The position numbers and the translations under genes are program-made. From positions 11,789,068-11,853,067 of the forward strand of contig CM055107.1 of the NCBI GenBank assembly GCA_029204225.1: a stretch of 64,000 bases of DNA. The letters are read 5' to 3'. Below are positions 1 through 13,559 of the stretch, in pieces. How positions within the stretch are numbered: position 1 is the first letter of the stretch; each line of letters starts with the position of its first letter. The stretch is from Diphasiastrum complanatum (taxonomy: Eukaryota; Streptophyta; Lycopodiopsida; Lycopodiales; Lycopodiaceae). The notes under the pieces are model-generated. The model ran no database searches. It was not told the DNA's origin and saw only the letters and a program-made list of their open reading frames with translations.

Positions 1-3000
1 GACAAATTAGAGACACAAGAAAGAAAAGCTACAAAATAAATGTGAACATTGTTGAAAATTGGATAGAAGGCTACATTGGAGATGGGTGCTTGAGGGGTAG
101 AGTGCCACAAAATAAAGCTTTAAAAAAACTCCAACCAAAAGAAGAATGAGCCCAGGAAAGTGTTGTGCTATCAAGATATGAATAACATTCACAAATGCAA
201 CATCACAATAGCTTGGAAGATAATAAAGATTTAAAAAAAAAAAAAAGCAAGCTTTGACTAAGATTGACTACGACTAGGAAATGAACTTTAAATACAAGTC
301 ATAAAATGCCAAATTGTACCAGGATTATGATGGAGTCAAGTACAATGAGTTCCATAATTGGATCACATTAAATTGTGGTCTCAAGAGTAGCTAGTCCACC
401 ATCTATATTATGACGTGAACCTATAGGAAGCTTTGAAGAATCTCCAGGTTAAATAGTAGTTCATACAGAAAAATGGCCTACCTATGAGCTACCTTTATGA
501 CCCCTAAATATTGTGCTAAGAAATAAATATATACCTTCAAGTGTCCAAAGGTCGTATAGGCCTACAAGTTTTTCAAGTCACTTGCAATTTGACTTTCACT
601 TTGGCTAGTATCTAGAGTTTTGTCCTCATAAGATTGCACACAATTATCATCAACCATAGGTTTGAACATCAACTCTATAATTACATCCCAATTACCATTA
701 TTAAGTGAAAAGCCAAGAGGAAAACTCTTGTGATTGATTACTAGAGACACATGCTGTGGAATTTGCTTTGTTATTTTTTTTATTGGAGTAAAAGCTGGAT
801 GTAATGGTGCAAAAGTGTAGCATGAAGGAAGTAGGCATGTGTTGATATTATGGCCACTTCTCCTGCATCACAAGGGTAAATTAGGTAGTCCATGAAGATT
901 TAGTTCTTGAGAATAAAAAAATCCAGTGTTTTCCTATCCCAATTGAATGGACCAAAGTAAATTGATCAATGTTCCAAGATGCACATGCACATGGGTGAGG
1001 AGAAGGATTTTGTTATTATGAATGATCTATCCAATCGATTCAAAACAACCTTTTACCATATCAAGATATCAAAATGGGAAGTTAGAAAATTCTATCCAAA
1101 TTGGAAAATTGAGTTCATCCATTTGCTAGGGTGAACTTTTTTTTTGATATTGCATGATATAGATAAATTTTCTATTGCAATACTATGACCTTGAGGTGTT
1201 ATTCCTTTCCTAAATGGTGGGAAAAATAAAGTCATAATTTTTTTTAACTAAGGTTCATATTGTTTGAGGATATATTTCCGTCTGTTGCCAATAGAAATCA
1301 CAAAATGTGTCTAAAAATAATCTCATAAAATAATAAATGAATTAAAAACATAGGTAGACCATCACAAAATATGTCTAGAAATAATCTCATAAGATAATAA
1401 ATGAATTAAAATCATAGGTAGACCTTGAACTCTTTACTCTCACTGCTATGTTCTTGTTTCTTAGTATGTTGCCTCATCTTATGTATCTATTCCATGATTA
1501 TTGAAATGGTTAGTTGATCTCTGTCCATTGCTAGTCATTTGCCTCCAAGACATTGATTCATATAAGAACATGAGGCTTCCATCAAGATCTAAAGATTAAT
1601 TGTTATGGCCCACAAGCACTACATTATAAGTCAAAAGACTTTTATCATAGCATCTAATGTTGTTACTTTAAAGAATTCAATGGGAGACACTTCCATCTTT
1701 TGAAACTTGTCCTCTCTTTTTTCAAGTTATCGTAGTATAGATCACCAAAAGGTAGTTACAATGGTGCTCAAATACATTAAGGATGAAATTCTATTGGGCC
1801 CATTGTAGTGGGCAGATGAGAATGAGCCACACCCCTTCTCATTTCAAAATACATCACATGGTCATAATTGGTTGAAAGCTCATATCCTTGCTATAGTATG
1901 CTAACAAAAGATAAGATAATGTGCTTATTCCTTGGGTTAATCTCCTTGCCATTTAAAGCTTAGATGTAGTAGAATCTAACTAGTTTTAAGAAGAAGAAAA
2001 CATATAGCCTAAATTTGAATATCAATATGACATTTTTGAAAACTTATCATTTTTTCACCCTTGAACTTCGTATAAGTTGAAGCATGCAAGCTTATATATA
2101 TATTGTAAGCTTTTACATAATCAAGCATGTTTTTACTAAGATTTTGACCAATTTTTTGTACCTAAAAAAAAAAAGAATAAGTTTGGCAAAATAGACTTAA
2201 TAGAATGTAAAATTATGGACACATTTCTTATCATCATGACTAATGGCTTTATATGATACCCAATATAAAAGAAATAGGTAATGACCTTATGATCACCAAA
2301 ACAAAAGTAGAATTCCAATACTAACAAACTTATTCATAAAATGAATTAGTGCAGAGAGTTATTGTAACCTTTTTGAAGTTGGTTTCAAAGCTGGCCTATA
2401 GTAGCACGACCTTCGAATACACGTAACCAAGGGATCATTCACAAAAGGGTCAAGAGGCTCACAACCTATAGTGATTTGAAGCACAAAATGTCAAGACGCA
2501 TAACCATGAAAGGAAATCTTATAGACTCACATCTCCAATCAATGGTGGTACATGCTCATTTATGTACTTATATTAACTTGTATGCTAAATTTGAATGATC
2601 TTTTTATTTTAATGTTTGTTAGCTCGCCTAGAATCTTTATGTACGAGAAGAGTCATTTTGGATAAGTCATAGTCATTTGAATTGATATTAGTATATTTCT
2701 GCAAAAAAAAATGCTTAAGTACTATTGCTTTGAACAAAACAAACTTGTGCAAGAGAAGTATAATTCATGATATGAAAATTTTCCATGCTGAGAATCAGTC
2801 AACGCACAAGTCCAACAAATTCAAGCACATGAAGAGGCACTACAGAAGTATGTGTAACAACTGCAAAATTGTTTGCATAGTGCACATGATCAAGTTAATA
2901 AGCCCATCCAAGATGTAAAGCAGCAGATTTTTCCTCCTTCAAGGACAATTGGATAGCGAAATTGGAGGAGGACCGGATATCTAAAGAGTTACATGTACAA

Positions 3001-3100
3001 GAAGTCACAATACAAAGAAATCATTTAATGGCCAATCCAACAACAACTCTTCCAACATCTCAACATGAAATATCTTATCTAGTGTAGAAGGTTACAAGAA
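1..3100. other. AT-rich intergenic DNA, no gene seen
   Basis: Only short ORFs occur here, none with a recognisable domain and none joined by plausible splice sites into a longer protein. I found no microsatellite longer than a short A run (around 230-246) and no clear retroelement domain. Decayed repeats are likely but cannot be assigned. Confidence 0.5.
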
Positions 3101-3239
3101 TGTTTTAGTGGGCGTTCAATATAGATTTGATCAATACAAGATGTTGGCAATTTGTGAGCATAAATAAGGGCCAAGGAATGATTCAACAGTATAAGACAAT
3201 CCACACAAAATGCTTCTACAAATATGAGATATCGGATTT

Positions 3240-3900
3240 TGAAGTTTATAGCAAAGAGGACACTACAATGGGCATGTTTCTTACAACGCCAATGTAAAAG
3301 TAGCCTTGAGTATTAAAATTATTAATGGACAATCTGGAACTTCTTCTAGTTTTTAAAGTCTAAAGCAAAGAGGACCCTAAAATGGACATGTTTCTTGCAA
3401 CTCTAGTGCTAGAGTTATGAAATTACCCATGGACAAATCAGATATGAATTGGCTAATGTGACTATGGAGAGGTACACTCAAGGTGGTCAACATTAGGTAA
3501 TTTTCCATGGTAAAAAGCATTCTTATTAACTAGGACAACATCACACAACAGCTTTGTTAGAAATAGTTAAATATATGGCAATGCTAGCAATAAAAGTTGC
3601 ATGTGCTTGCATCCTGAATTGAGCATTGTGAGTTCATGATTCAGAATCTAGCAACTACTGATTGTGATAATCAAGGAGCAATAGCTTTTGCTTAGAATAA
3701 TATTTTTGATATAAGGACAAAACGTAAATAGATACCACTAAAGGATGTAGATGCAACCTCTACCCCATTACGCTCGATGACATGTTTGGAACTTGCTCTT
3801 GAGTTGGGTTCGACACTATGCTCTTGTTAAAACAGAAAAGACATGCTAGAAGATTTGCTAACAAAGACGTTGAGTTTGAAGCTAAAACTTGATGTGGAAG
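3240..3900 (+). mobile_element. Decayed Ty1-copia remnant (RNase H tail)
   Basis: The + strand encodes CDNQGAIAFA followed after a stop by a degenerate RTK segment at about 3667-3730, then DMLEDLLTKTL at about 3840-3875. These are the DNQ(S/G)AI catalytic patch and the D(M/Q)LAD(I/L)LTK motif at the end of copia RNase H. Stops and frame changes show it is dead. Just upstream, a stretch beginning near 3250 is repeated about 115 bp later (both copies contain GCAAAGAGGAC), an internal tandem duplication. No LTR was recognised. Confidence 0.65.
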
Positions 3901-4530
3901 TGTTGGAAAAATGTCAAAGTATGGGCATGGAAAGTTACATTGTTAGTTAGCAACGAAATGGTTAATGAAGTCCTAAGACATTGATGATTACTTAGGGGCA
4001 ATAAGTTCTACAATTACCATAAACTTGGTTCTAGGGAATTCTACAATGTTAAAAAACCATGTGTTGGCATTACACCTCGTAAAGCCTATGTATGGAACAG
4101 GTGACCAAACCCCAAGCTCATAACAAACACATAAAACCAAAATGACCTCGATAAATACACATAGCTTCACTTACATCGTGGAAAGTGTTGGCCCCTCTGG
4201 GACTTTCGACGACGTTTCAAGAACCTCCGACCTTCAGGTCGGCATTTTTAAACATGGAAATTCATCACGGCAAAGCTTTTTGTCGGTATACATATTAAAA
4301 TTTGGGGAGTAGAAAGTATTGGGTTGTGTAATCTCCCCTCAGACCTAATGGGTTGTGGCCTTTTATGGTGCCCTCAATCCGACGGTCAAGAGTGTGCATG
4401 CTTGGCTTGATGGATTGATCAAGAGCCGTTGAATGGGAAGTTAGAGACTTTTGTTCATGTCCGGGACGTGTGAAGAATTGGCCGTTGAAAGGGTCACCCC
4501 AAAAGTTCAAACGGTTACGACCCCCCGCCC

Positions 4531-4598
<68 letters not shown>
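4531..4598. repeat. (CT)n(CA)n compound microsatellite
   Basis: A run of about 22 CT units is followed directly by about 11 CA units. It produces spurious Ser-Leu and Thr-His ORFs on both strands. Confidence 0.97.
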
Positions 4599-6196
4599 TT
4601 TGCTGCTTCAATGCTTTATTCACTTTTGCTTTCTGCATTGTGTCCTTTTTGCTTTCTGAAAGAATGACATGAAGTGCTATCCTCAGCTTGACAATTGTGT
4701 GGGGGATGATGTGTAGTTAAGGCCTGAAGTTGATTGCAATCCCAGCAGCCAAAAGCTAATTCTCAATATTACAGCTTGGAAGATATGCTTCTGCAAGAGG
4801 TGGGCATAAATGCAATGGGATGATGAGCTAGGATTCATGAAAGAGTGAAGATGGTAGATGAATTGGAGAATGGAATGTCTATTTCCAGCTGATCAGGTTA
4901 TTCCGCTTACTTGGTTATGCCTTTCAAGTGCCGTGTAGGTCTGCTGCAGAAGTGATCTGCTTGGAGTTAATGCAAGGGATGGGAGTAACCAAGTTACACG
5001 TCTCAAAACTGGAAAAGCTAAGGGCTTCAAAAATGGAAGAATGTCATGCAACTATAGCCGCTAGTATATCTTTTAGCAGGTATTTCCTTACTCCTTATGC
5101 CTCAAAAGCTTCCCAAAAACAGCCCGGTCTTTATCAGCAGTGTTCTCTGCATATGAAGGACACTCTAAAGTAATGCTGCTGCTCTCAGATAAACGTGAAG
5201 TAGTTGTTTTACTAACAGATCATTCCGATCTTCAAGAGCGTTGAGTACAGTTGAATGCTGATTGTGCATCCTCTTAACCCATCACCAAAGTCTCTTCTTT
5301 TATTAGTAAGCCCGTTGTTCATCAGCACCTACTGTGGTAGCACAGTGCATCCATCTAAGGAAGTGCAGATCTAAAATATTTTAAGGACAGGTACTGCAAT
5401 GACGTATTAATAAAGAGCTTAAGCTGGTCAGTGAACTTTAGTCTTTGTTTGGCAATGTTAGGCTTCATAAGTGAGGACTCTATTTCAACAGCAATATAAA
5501 TATCCAACTCAAGACAGAGATCGTGCAGAATCTGCATGTGTCGATTCATGCAAGATCCTGAGTGTTTGGTATTTGATTATTTCGTCTTACACACATAAAT
5601 GATTTCGATACAAGGTGAACATTAAAGACAACTTCAGGACCCAATTAATCCAACTAGCCGAGGCCAAAATCAAGAAAACCCTTGAATAATTGTAGCTTAC
5701 CTTCATATATGCTTTGTTGGCTGTAACTTGTGATTGAGAGGCATACGGTTCAGTTGTTTCAGATTAATATGTCTCTAGAATCAAGCTCAAAAGAAACAAG
5801 CAAAAGTCATTCTGGAGGCACTTCGCTTGAAAATTTGAGAAACCAACCAAATGTTGGAAGCTAAATAAAGGCTAGATTTAAAACCTAGAGGTCATGGTGC
5901 AGTCATGTATTTTGCTCAACAAATGGAAGCTGGCTAAATTTCCTCTCATATCAACCTAACAAGCAGCTTTCACACCTTATCAGTGTGAGTGAGCAAGATT
6001 ACTGCAAACTTCTGTAAAACATTTGGTGAGCAGGAACTAGAGTATGGTACCAATTGCCTTTTTAATGAAAGTATACAGTTTTGAAGCTGATTTTAGGCTC
6101 TCGTGGTTCTCTTAACGCCACTCATTAGTTGCTGTGGATATGCAGAGAACTACAGTGCGGAGTACAAAATATCTTGGAAAGTAGTAGAAAAATGAA

Positions 6197-9100
6197 ATGC
6201 CACAAATGGATGCTGCCTCAAAGCATGAACACAAAATGGTGATGACAAATCATATTGACTGGGAAGAATCTTACAGGCCTCTACCATTTGTATTTTTTGG
6301 ATTGCTCATGGTTTGGACAGTTCTTCTTAGTTTCTGGATTCTGAACACCTGGTGTAAGCGGCAATGGCAGGTATTTCTATGGAATTTCCGAGTATTTTCC
6401 TCTATTAGTCATAAGGCATACTCTTAGCCCAAGAATTGATCAGATACAAGCTATGTTATACCTGTAGCACTGTACTGAAAGTTAGTTGAATGGTCTCAAG
6501 CTAATGATGTGTCTGAGAAAGCTAGTCAAATACAACAAACTATTTCTCTATCACCGAAAGTTATTTCCTGGTAGCAAGATCTTCTCTTAAATATAGCCAT
6601 TAGATCTATTTGACTCTTACATGTTGTAAGAATCGGGTTAGCTAATAAGGAATAAACACAGAGAGTGTTAACAAAGAGTGGAAGGATCTTCCTGAAATCT
6701 CTGTACATGCATGTTCCTTGTTTACACATTTAAGGCAACAGCATCCTTTCTTGTTCCTGACAAAAGCTAAATAATTTGTATTTTCAATACTGTGCAGACA
6801 GGCAACTTGCAATGGGCCTTGACCCTGGTGCCTATTCTCAAGGCCTTGGTTCTTGGGCTCTCATTTGCATTTTGGTAAAATTTTGATAGCCAGAAAGATC
6901 ATTTTCTGATGCTAGCTAATATAGTAGTGAGATTGTCAAATTTTACAGCAAAGAATACAAGCCAAAGATTGCTTTTATCAAAGTGATTTTATGTACTGAC
7001 ACAGTGATAAAATGACATCTTCCAGGTATTCTTGCCTTAATCTAAGCATGTGCTCCTTTTGGGTGGCATTTGGGGTTTTTGTATCAAGAATTTTCTTTGA
7101 AACATCATGTTTTATCGGATTCCTCTTGATATCATATGGATACTGCATCATGCACGAGCAGCTCTCTTTGTCTGAGCGCCGCAGCATTGCAGGGTTATCA
7201 TCTCTCTTGTATCTAACACTGACTGGGTACAAGGCTGCAGTCCCACAATTTGCTGTACGTATACTCCATTTCTGTGCAATGCATTTCCTATTTCTGTAAA
7301 CTGTTGCCTAAGCCTTATGAGATCTTGACAACACCTTGTCAAAGTCTCAATTAAGCCATAGGGAGACCAATAACATTAACGCCTCTTAAGTTATAGAATT
7401 GACTAAGATGATTGTGGTGTATAAATTTTTTCTGCTACAGGGATCGACTAGAAATTTTTGAAAGGTATAAGCCTGGCTATGCTAGTATTCAGCATTCTTT
7501 TTTCTTCATCTTACAAAGTTTGTCTACCATTCGCATGACATGACTGATTCATAGATCATTTAATATTTGTTAATATTGTGCAGGTTCTAGTAGTAGTCAT
7601 GTACTCGGTGCTGTTGTATGTCATTTTCCTGCATGTCTCCAGGAACCTGAATTTGCTCCAAGAACAGCTTCAGTACATCCATGATGAGGGTGTTCACATG
7701 ATGCATACTGCAATCTATACGAAGTACACAATGTTCAAGTATATGCTACAGTGGCCATTGTCTATTTTTTCTCGAGACTGATTTGATTTAGGTTTTTTTG
7801 GGTGCTTTACTATTCACCAAACATGTACAAAAGTAGCACTCTGTGCATGTATCCATAGGATGTAGTCTTCATTTAAGACTGAACATAACTGCCGACAAAA
7901 CTGCATGAAAAGACAAAGAAAGTGTTCTCTGCAGTCTGAGGACTCTATTTGTTGACTGAACTCACTTCATCATCCCTTCATCATATTGAATGCTGATTCA
8001 GGAATTTTCAAGGAGTCATGCTAATCATGATGGTGGCAGAAATTTTGGTATGAAACTCTGGTAACAAGCAAAGCAATGTAAGAACAATTGACTAATTTTT
8101 GTTGTTCTGCCCGCCAAGAATTTGAGGTATAATTTTGTGACTGTGAATCTTAAACTTAGCAGATGCATGCAAGACCAGATGGAGTTGCGAGTGAATATTG
8201 GATGCGTCTTCTTTTACGTGAATGGACAGAAATTGCTATGTTCTTCTACATTGGGTATGTAATATACGTTTGTGTACCCTTTAAAACGGCTAACTCCTAT
8301 TCAGGTTGAATGTAACTAAAAAGCTCACATTTTGCTGCGAGAGAAAAAGTTTCACCTGTTATGGGCTAGTTTTACCATTGGAGGATCATGTCTGCAGATG
8401 GACGTTCAGGTCAAGAGAGGTAACACCATTCTTTACTGTCATTCCAAGGCTTCATTCTTCAGCCCAAAGGACGCTGCCTCCTATATACAGTGTTGTAAGT
8501 TGTTTTCATTCACAAAAACCTCAATATTTTTGCTACCATTGCTGCTGACAAAAACCTCAGCTTACGTGGATAAAACCAGATTTTAACGATCCACTGATAC
8601 TGCTGCGAGTGCTGTCAGGAAATGGATGAAAAGGACTTTAACAATCTCAACTTCAAAGAATGGAATATTGGAGTGGTAGGGAAAAATTCCAATGCAGATT
8701 TTGCGACACAGAATGCAAATTTGAGCAGTATATCTGACCACATAGCATATAGATTCTTTCACAATGCTTCCATGCAATGTAGCTTAATCTAAAGCTTCAC
8801 AAATTCTAATTGCTTCCACTTGAAGTGCATTAATTTCCAATATGGACAGCAAACATTAAACCATGCTTGGATTATGCAGCCCACGTCAATTCCTGGTGAT
8901 GGAGGCATTCAAAAGACCGTTTTGGTGATTGTCCAGAATCCTGGCACAATTTCCAGCCAGGAATTTTCAGAAGAGTCTGCAATGGAACCCACCACAAGGC
9001 ATCCAGCAGCTCACGATCAAAGAAGAAGCAGCAAACCTCCTTGCAGCCTGCGCAGAACTACCTCTGTACAGACATCTTTGAGTTTAGACCCACATGACAA

Positions 9101-9332
9101 ACTCAAAGATAGTCACCATGCACAAAAACCCATTGATCGTTGCATCTCTGCATCCAGCTCAAGCCCAAAGTGGATGAGATGTTGTATCCTTGAATCGGAT
9201 GAGGTTTCTTCCACAGGATCTGATCACCAAGCATTTGAGGAGCTTTCTGATAGTTCAGAGGTTGAAAGCTCATTGATCAGCAAGAAGCATGTGGTAGTTA
9301 ACGTCATAGGTGTGAGGAACCACCCTCCATGA
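6197..9332 (+). CDS. Seven-transmembrane GOST/GPR180-like protein, 8 exons, 440 aa
   Basis: Eight exons join with GT-AG introns and unbroken phase: 6197-6370, 6798-6874, 7026-7254, 7584-7738, 8002-8047, 8163-8254, 8398-8494 and 8880-9332 (TGA). They total 1323 nt and encode 440 aa. Hydrophobic segments lie near residues 28-50, 63-84, 93-104, 110-126, 139-152, 161-178, 214-227 and 248-258; a basic loop (SERRS) sits at 133-137. After the last segment comes WTFRSREVTPFF and then a 150-residue Ser-rich, probably cytosolic tail (SASSSSP, SDSSEVESS). The layout resembles the transmembrane half of GOST/GPR180/TMEM145 proteins, which act in the secretory pathway or as orphan receptors. No large luminal ectodomain precedes TM1: two in-frame TAG codons lie at 6182-6187, just upstream of the ATG. 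Either the ectodomain is absent, or the gene has an upstream exon joining downstream of these stops. The gene structure is solid; the family name is inference from topology. Confidence 0.82.
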
Positions 9333-12300
9333 ACTCTTTTCTGGCAGTTGGTGAGAGAACATGTTAAAATAAGGAAGATTTCGTGGTCTTACTACCAACC
9401 TGGGTAAAGCTTCCCTTGTTCAAAGCTGTATAACTAAGTGCACCAACAATTACTTATCTTAGAAAATTTATTACAGCTTCAGGGTAATCAATATAGGAAA
9501 GGTGATGCTTCTATGAATGTAGGTGTAGAATGAAGCCACTCTAAGTTTAGTAGTCTCCAAGCGAGAGAGACCTCAAGAAATGAGTATATATTTGAGAAAT
9601 TGTTGCTTCTCGACCCTGAATTTGTGTGATGTGTACAGTTAGTTTGAGGCTCAGCTAAACCATCCATTCTTTACATATGGTGAAACTAGAGACCAGGGCT
9701 GTAATCTGAAAACATCTTTATGGTATTCTCTTTTTTTGGTTTAGTTTGTCATCATATTTATTTTCTTGGATAACTTATGTCAATCAGCGATGCTTTGAAC
9801 TCTGACTATATTAATATTACCTGGATTGAGGTCTATGACATCACATTGTGGCACATGCTCCAAGACCTCGATCTTTGCGATCCGATACCAATGTTGCATG
9901 TGATCCAAGATCTTGATCAAAGTGCTCTTACATCACTTACTGATTCCGGGCTTCTGATTGTCAAAGAATAAGCAAAATCTATCAGCTGGAAAATGACAAA
10001 AATGGCAAAGAGCAAGGAGTTAGACTGAACTGAATTTGTCAATTTCCAGCACCATAAGAGCATGTGCTTTAAGGGATGAAGATTACATTACAACCCATCA
10101 ATTTTAGTACAAAATCAGGTTTAATGATAACTATATGAGTAGGGATCTCCAAACTCCATCTCAATTATCAATTCATGTAAAATTTCAGCTGACACAAATT
10201 AAAGCAATAACAAGATCACAGAGAGACAAGAGAAAGGGACAATAGAATGAGAACGTCTTTCACTGATGCTTGCCCTTACAAATTTTGTTGTCTTGTCTGT
10301 TCTCATTTGTGCAACATATTAGAATCAAACTCTAACCTCAAGAAGAGGACAAGAAGTCCTTATCGGCTCATCATCGAGTTGAGTGGGAAACTACAAACCT
10401 TCCTATTTTGAGATTCTCCAGGGATGCAATCCATATTGATAACATATAGTGAGACATTATTCTCCTCTTCATGAAAGGATTACACCGAGGGAATTGATTT
10501 TGGAGGGTGGCAAAATCACATTTGCTTCCACATTTTTGTCTCAATTTAATGAGAACCTCTCTCTTTTCTCCAAGCTCTTGAAGAGCTATCTATCAACGGA
10601 GTGCCACAATGCAGGCTTGAATCCCGATCACTGTGTAGTGACATCTAAGGAGCTTAGCTCCGTAAATGGCATTGCCAAGTTGTATATGTTTTATATAATG
10701 ACCACTAGTTGCTTAACATGTATGCAGAAAAAAAAAATGTTAGGCCACAATGTAAATGAGGTGCTTTATCGTTGTCATCTAAACAAACAGCTTTCTACTT
10801 TTATGATTGCTTAATCAACACAAAATACTACATTTGATAATAATATGAATTTTGAAACAATTGCAGTTTAGCCAAAGTAATGTCGTATACCTTGAAGCTC
10901 TTGGCAAAAGTTTGATTTTTATGCAAGTTTCTTCCTTTGTTGAAGCCTCTATAGCTTCTTCATTATGTCCTTATACCTTCAAAGCCGATCATAGATTGTT
11001 GACCACCTTACGGACAAATTTTATGGAAGTTCTCATTTAGAACTGTCCATCTCAATTTACCTTTGTTTGTCCTTCCAATCTTGAAACTTTCCTCCCTAAT
11101 CTTTTGACTAGTCTTTGAAAAGTTTTGTTGTATTCTCCCTTCAAGCCCCCTCAAGCAACATCAATTATCTACTTTTGTTCAAGTTTCGTATCCTTTAGAA
11201 ACTCTTTAACCTCTTCTCAAATTTTCTTCATATCAATATGGGCCCTTTTTGCCTTCAACGAAAAGGGGATTGTTTTAGGGCTCCCAGATTTTTGTTTGTG
11301 TTATGCGATAATGAACACTTGCTACTAATTGTGCTCTTTGCCCTTACCATGAAATTCACTTCAATTTGTCTATACTCTTAAGGTGATGTCTCTTTCTAGT
11401 CCTATACTATAGTAATTGCTACACTTCGTAATGCTTCTAGTTATGATCCAAGGGCAACCACTCATTTTCATCTTCCCTCCTCCCGTCACCTTGATCCTTT
11501 CCATTGGAAATGATAATAATTTCATTTTAAAAATTCCCCTAGGACTATCCTTGACAATAACAAATATGCTTTTTAGTTCTAATAAATGGCTTTCTCCAGG
11601 AATGTTCATCTTATTGCTATTTTTTGTCCCCAAATGCTTAACACTAAGTAGAATCCTTTGGATCTTCCTTTTTCTTTTAAAATGTCATCTTTCTTGTAGC
11701 AAATGCCTAAAACTCAATCTTCTTATTATACCTATATATAATGAAAAAGAAGTGTCATCCTTATTATGGAAGTATGTAACAGAATTCAAGTGTTTGATCG
11801 CAATGTTATCTGTCCCTGCAATCTTAAGACAAGATTATGCTTCCAAGGTGCTTCCAACGTTAATGAAGTTGTTGCATTTTTTAGCATTAAAGTTTGTGAG
11901 AGATCAAAGCAAACAACAATCATTAAACATAGAAGAGAGAGAAATAAAGAAATAAAGAAAGCTTCATTAATGTCTTTTCCATGTCACAAGGCATATAAGA
12001 CAAAAGAAGTTCATCCAAGTATGATGGTGACTAGATGGAGCAATGCCACAATGACTAGAGAGGAGGTCCAAGAACCTCCTCCATGGTGACCCTCGGTTCA
12101 TGGCCCCTTAGTCCAACTTTTTAGATGCATCTAGAAGTTGAACCCTTAACAATAACAATACAAGCCTTGGGCCCCTTAGCCATTTGCCACTTATTCAATC
12201 TATCGCGAGTACAATAAACAACTAACTGGGAAGTAACTACTAAGTATATGATACATAAACTATTGCAAACAGCTTTTTTACATGCATTATCGAGACAGTA
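9333..12300. other. Region without recognised gene
   Basis: This is the 3' flank of the seven-transmembrane gene followed by AT-rich DNA. A 179-codon open frame at 11416-11955 (+) is hydrophobic and low in complexity, with no recognised motif. Its 3' end (about 11930-12020, rich in GAGAGAAATAAAG) resembles 22556-22640, so it probably belongs to a dispersed repeat and is not a gene. Confidence 0.5.
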
Positions 12301-12399
12301 TTTGTTACATCCACGTCCTGTATATAGGATTCGATATAGTTAGTACTCGAGTTTATCGGTTACGACTTGTTATTCTAGACTAGGCTAGAAATGTAATTT

Positions 12400-12600
12400 A
12401 TAACCTTGTGAGGAACCAGTCACACATATTGTGACGTGTGGATGTGAAATTGTAAAAGCCATCTATCTTGAGTTTTGGGGGTCCTCTTTCAAAACCACTT
12501 GTAAATAAGCGATTAGGCCAATTTTAGAAGTGGATTAGCTCGTGGTAGTGTAGGCTAGTTACACTTGGCTTGATGCCCATAGGTCCAAATTGTTATAGTA
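12400..12600 (+). repeat. Dispersed repeat, inverted copy at 59570-59720
   Basis: About 140 bp starting near AATTGTAAAAGCCATCTATC (12455) matches the reverse complement of 59573-59715 with few mismatches and one short indel. Its position just upstream of a copia gag ORF makes it a candidate LTR end of that family. A weaker relative of the start (GTGAGGA..CCA.TCACACAT) recurs at 47640-47680. Confidence 0.75.
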
Positions 12601-12773
12601 TTTGCGATTATTTTACAATTTTTTAGATCATTCATTAACATCTTGTGAGATCTGTTTGATCAATAAGTTCAACGATGATGATTTCCACGTGTGGAAATTC
12701 AAAATGAGGATGATACGAGAAAGAACTTTGGGGATACGTCAACAGTTCAATAGCCAAGCTGGCTGAACCTAAC

Positions 12774-13244
12774 ATGCTGACCACTTGGGAAGCTAAGGAT
12801 GGCAAAGCATTAGCCATTGTATCTCTGAATCTTAAAGATTCACAAATAGCTCATCTGGCAAATTGTTCCAGCTCCAAAGAAGCATGGGACATTCTTTCTG
12901 GTCTATATGAAACAACAAATGTATCGACTCGTCTCTTCTTGAGAAAGAAGTTCATGTCGTTCAAGATGAGTGAAGGAACCTTAGTCACTGATCATTTGAA
13001 TGAATTCAAACAACTGCTAAATCAATTAGCTGTAGTAGGTTCGCCAGTATCAAACAAAGATGCTAACATGTCTCTTCTATCCAGTCTTTCTCCCTCTTAC
13101 GACAATTTAGTATTGCTCTTGGGCAATGGTCCTGACCTGTCTCTACAAAAGTTAAAAACAAGTTTATTGCAGGAAGAAGTAAGAAGGAAAAGCTTATCCA
13201 TGTCAAATATTATGACACTCGCCCTCTATTCGAATAAGCAATAG
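12774..13244 (+). pseudogene. Copia element 1 gag fragment
   Basis: An open frame of 156 codons has the copia Gag (UBN2/DUF4219) pattern: TTWEAKDGKALAIVSLNLKD, then SSKEAWDILSGLYE, LFLRKKFMSFKM and LLQEEVRRK. It ends at a premature TAG; the same frame continues beyond it into a Lys-rich linker and the degenerate zinc knuckle. Upstream, the FHVWKFKMRMI stretch is broken by stops. Confidence 0.85.
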
Positions 13245-13559
13245 TTCCAGAAGAAGGAATCTTCAAAGGACAAGAAGACTAAAGCTAAGCAGACTGATTC
13301 AGACCATCAATCACAACCGCACAATCGACAACATCAAAAGCCTAAAACCAAACTCTTATGCAAGTACTGCAAGAGAACCAATGACAACATCAAGGACTGT
13401 CGAGTTCTCAAGCACAATGAAGCAAAGAAGAAGATGCAGCAAGATGGAGGATCTGATTCTGTTAGAACCTCTCATGAAGACCCAATATTGCTAATGGTAC
13501 AAGATCAAGAAGGTAGAGATGCCCTTCTATGGTATCTCAATTCTGGTGCTTCTCAGCAC

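Noticed and set aside
4295-4672. Open frames encoding long Ser-Leu and Arg-Glu runs (also at 28204-28544, 39472-39815 and 47336-47569)
   Set aside because: They are translations of CT/AG and CA/TG microsatellites and have no flanking coding signal.
6130-6196. Upstream coding exon of the seven-transmembrane gene (frame with NYSAEYKISW)
   Set aside because: That frame ends in TGA and is out of phase with the exon ending at 6370; joining it would need a frameshift. Kept only as a possible relic.
11416-11955. 179-codon ORF as a possible gene
   Set aside because: Hydrophobic low-complexity composition, no domain, and its end is shared with 22.56-22.64 kb, so it is probably part of a repeat.
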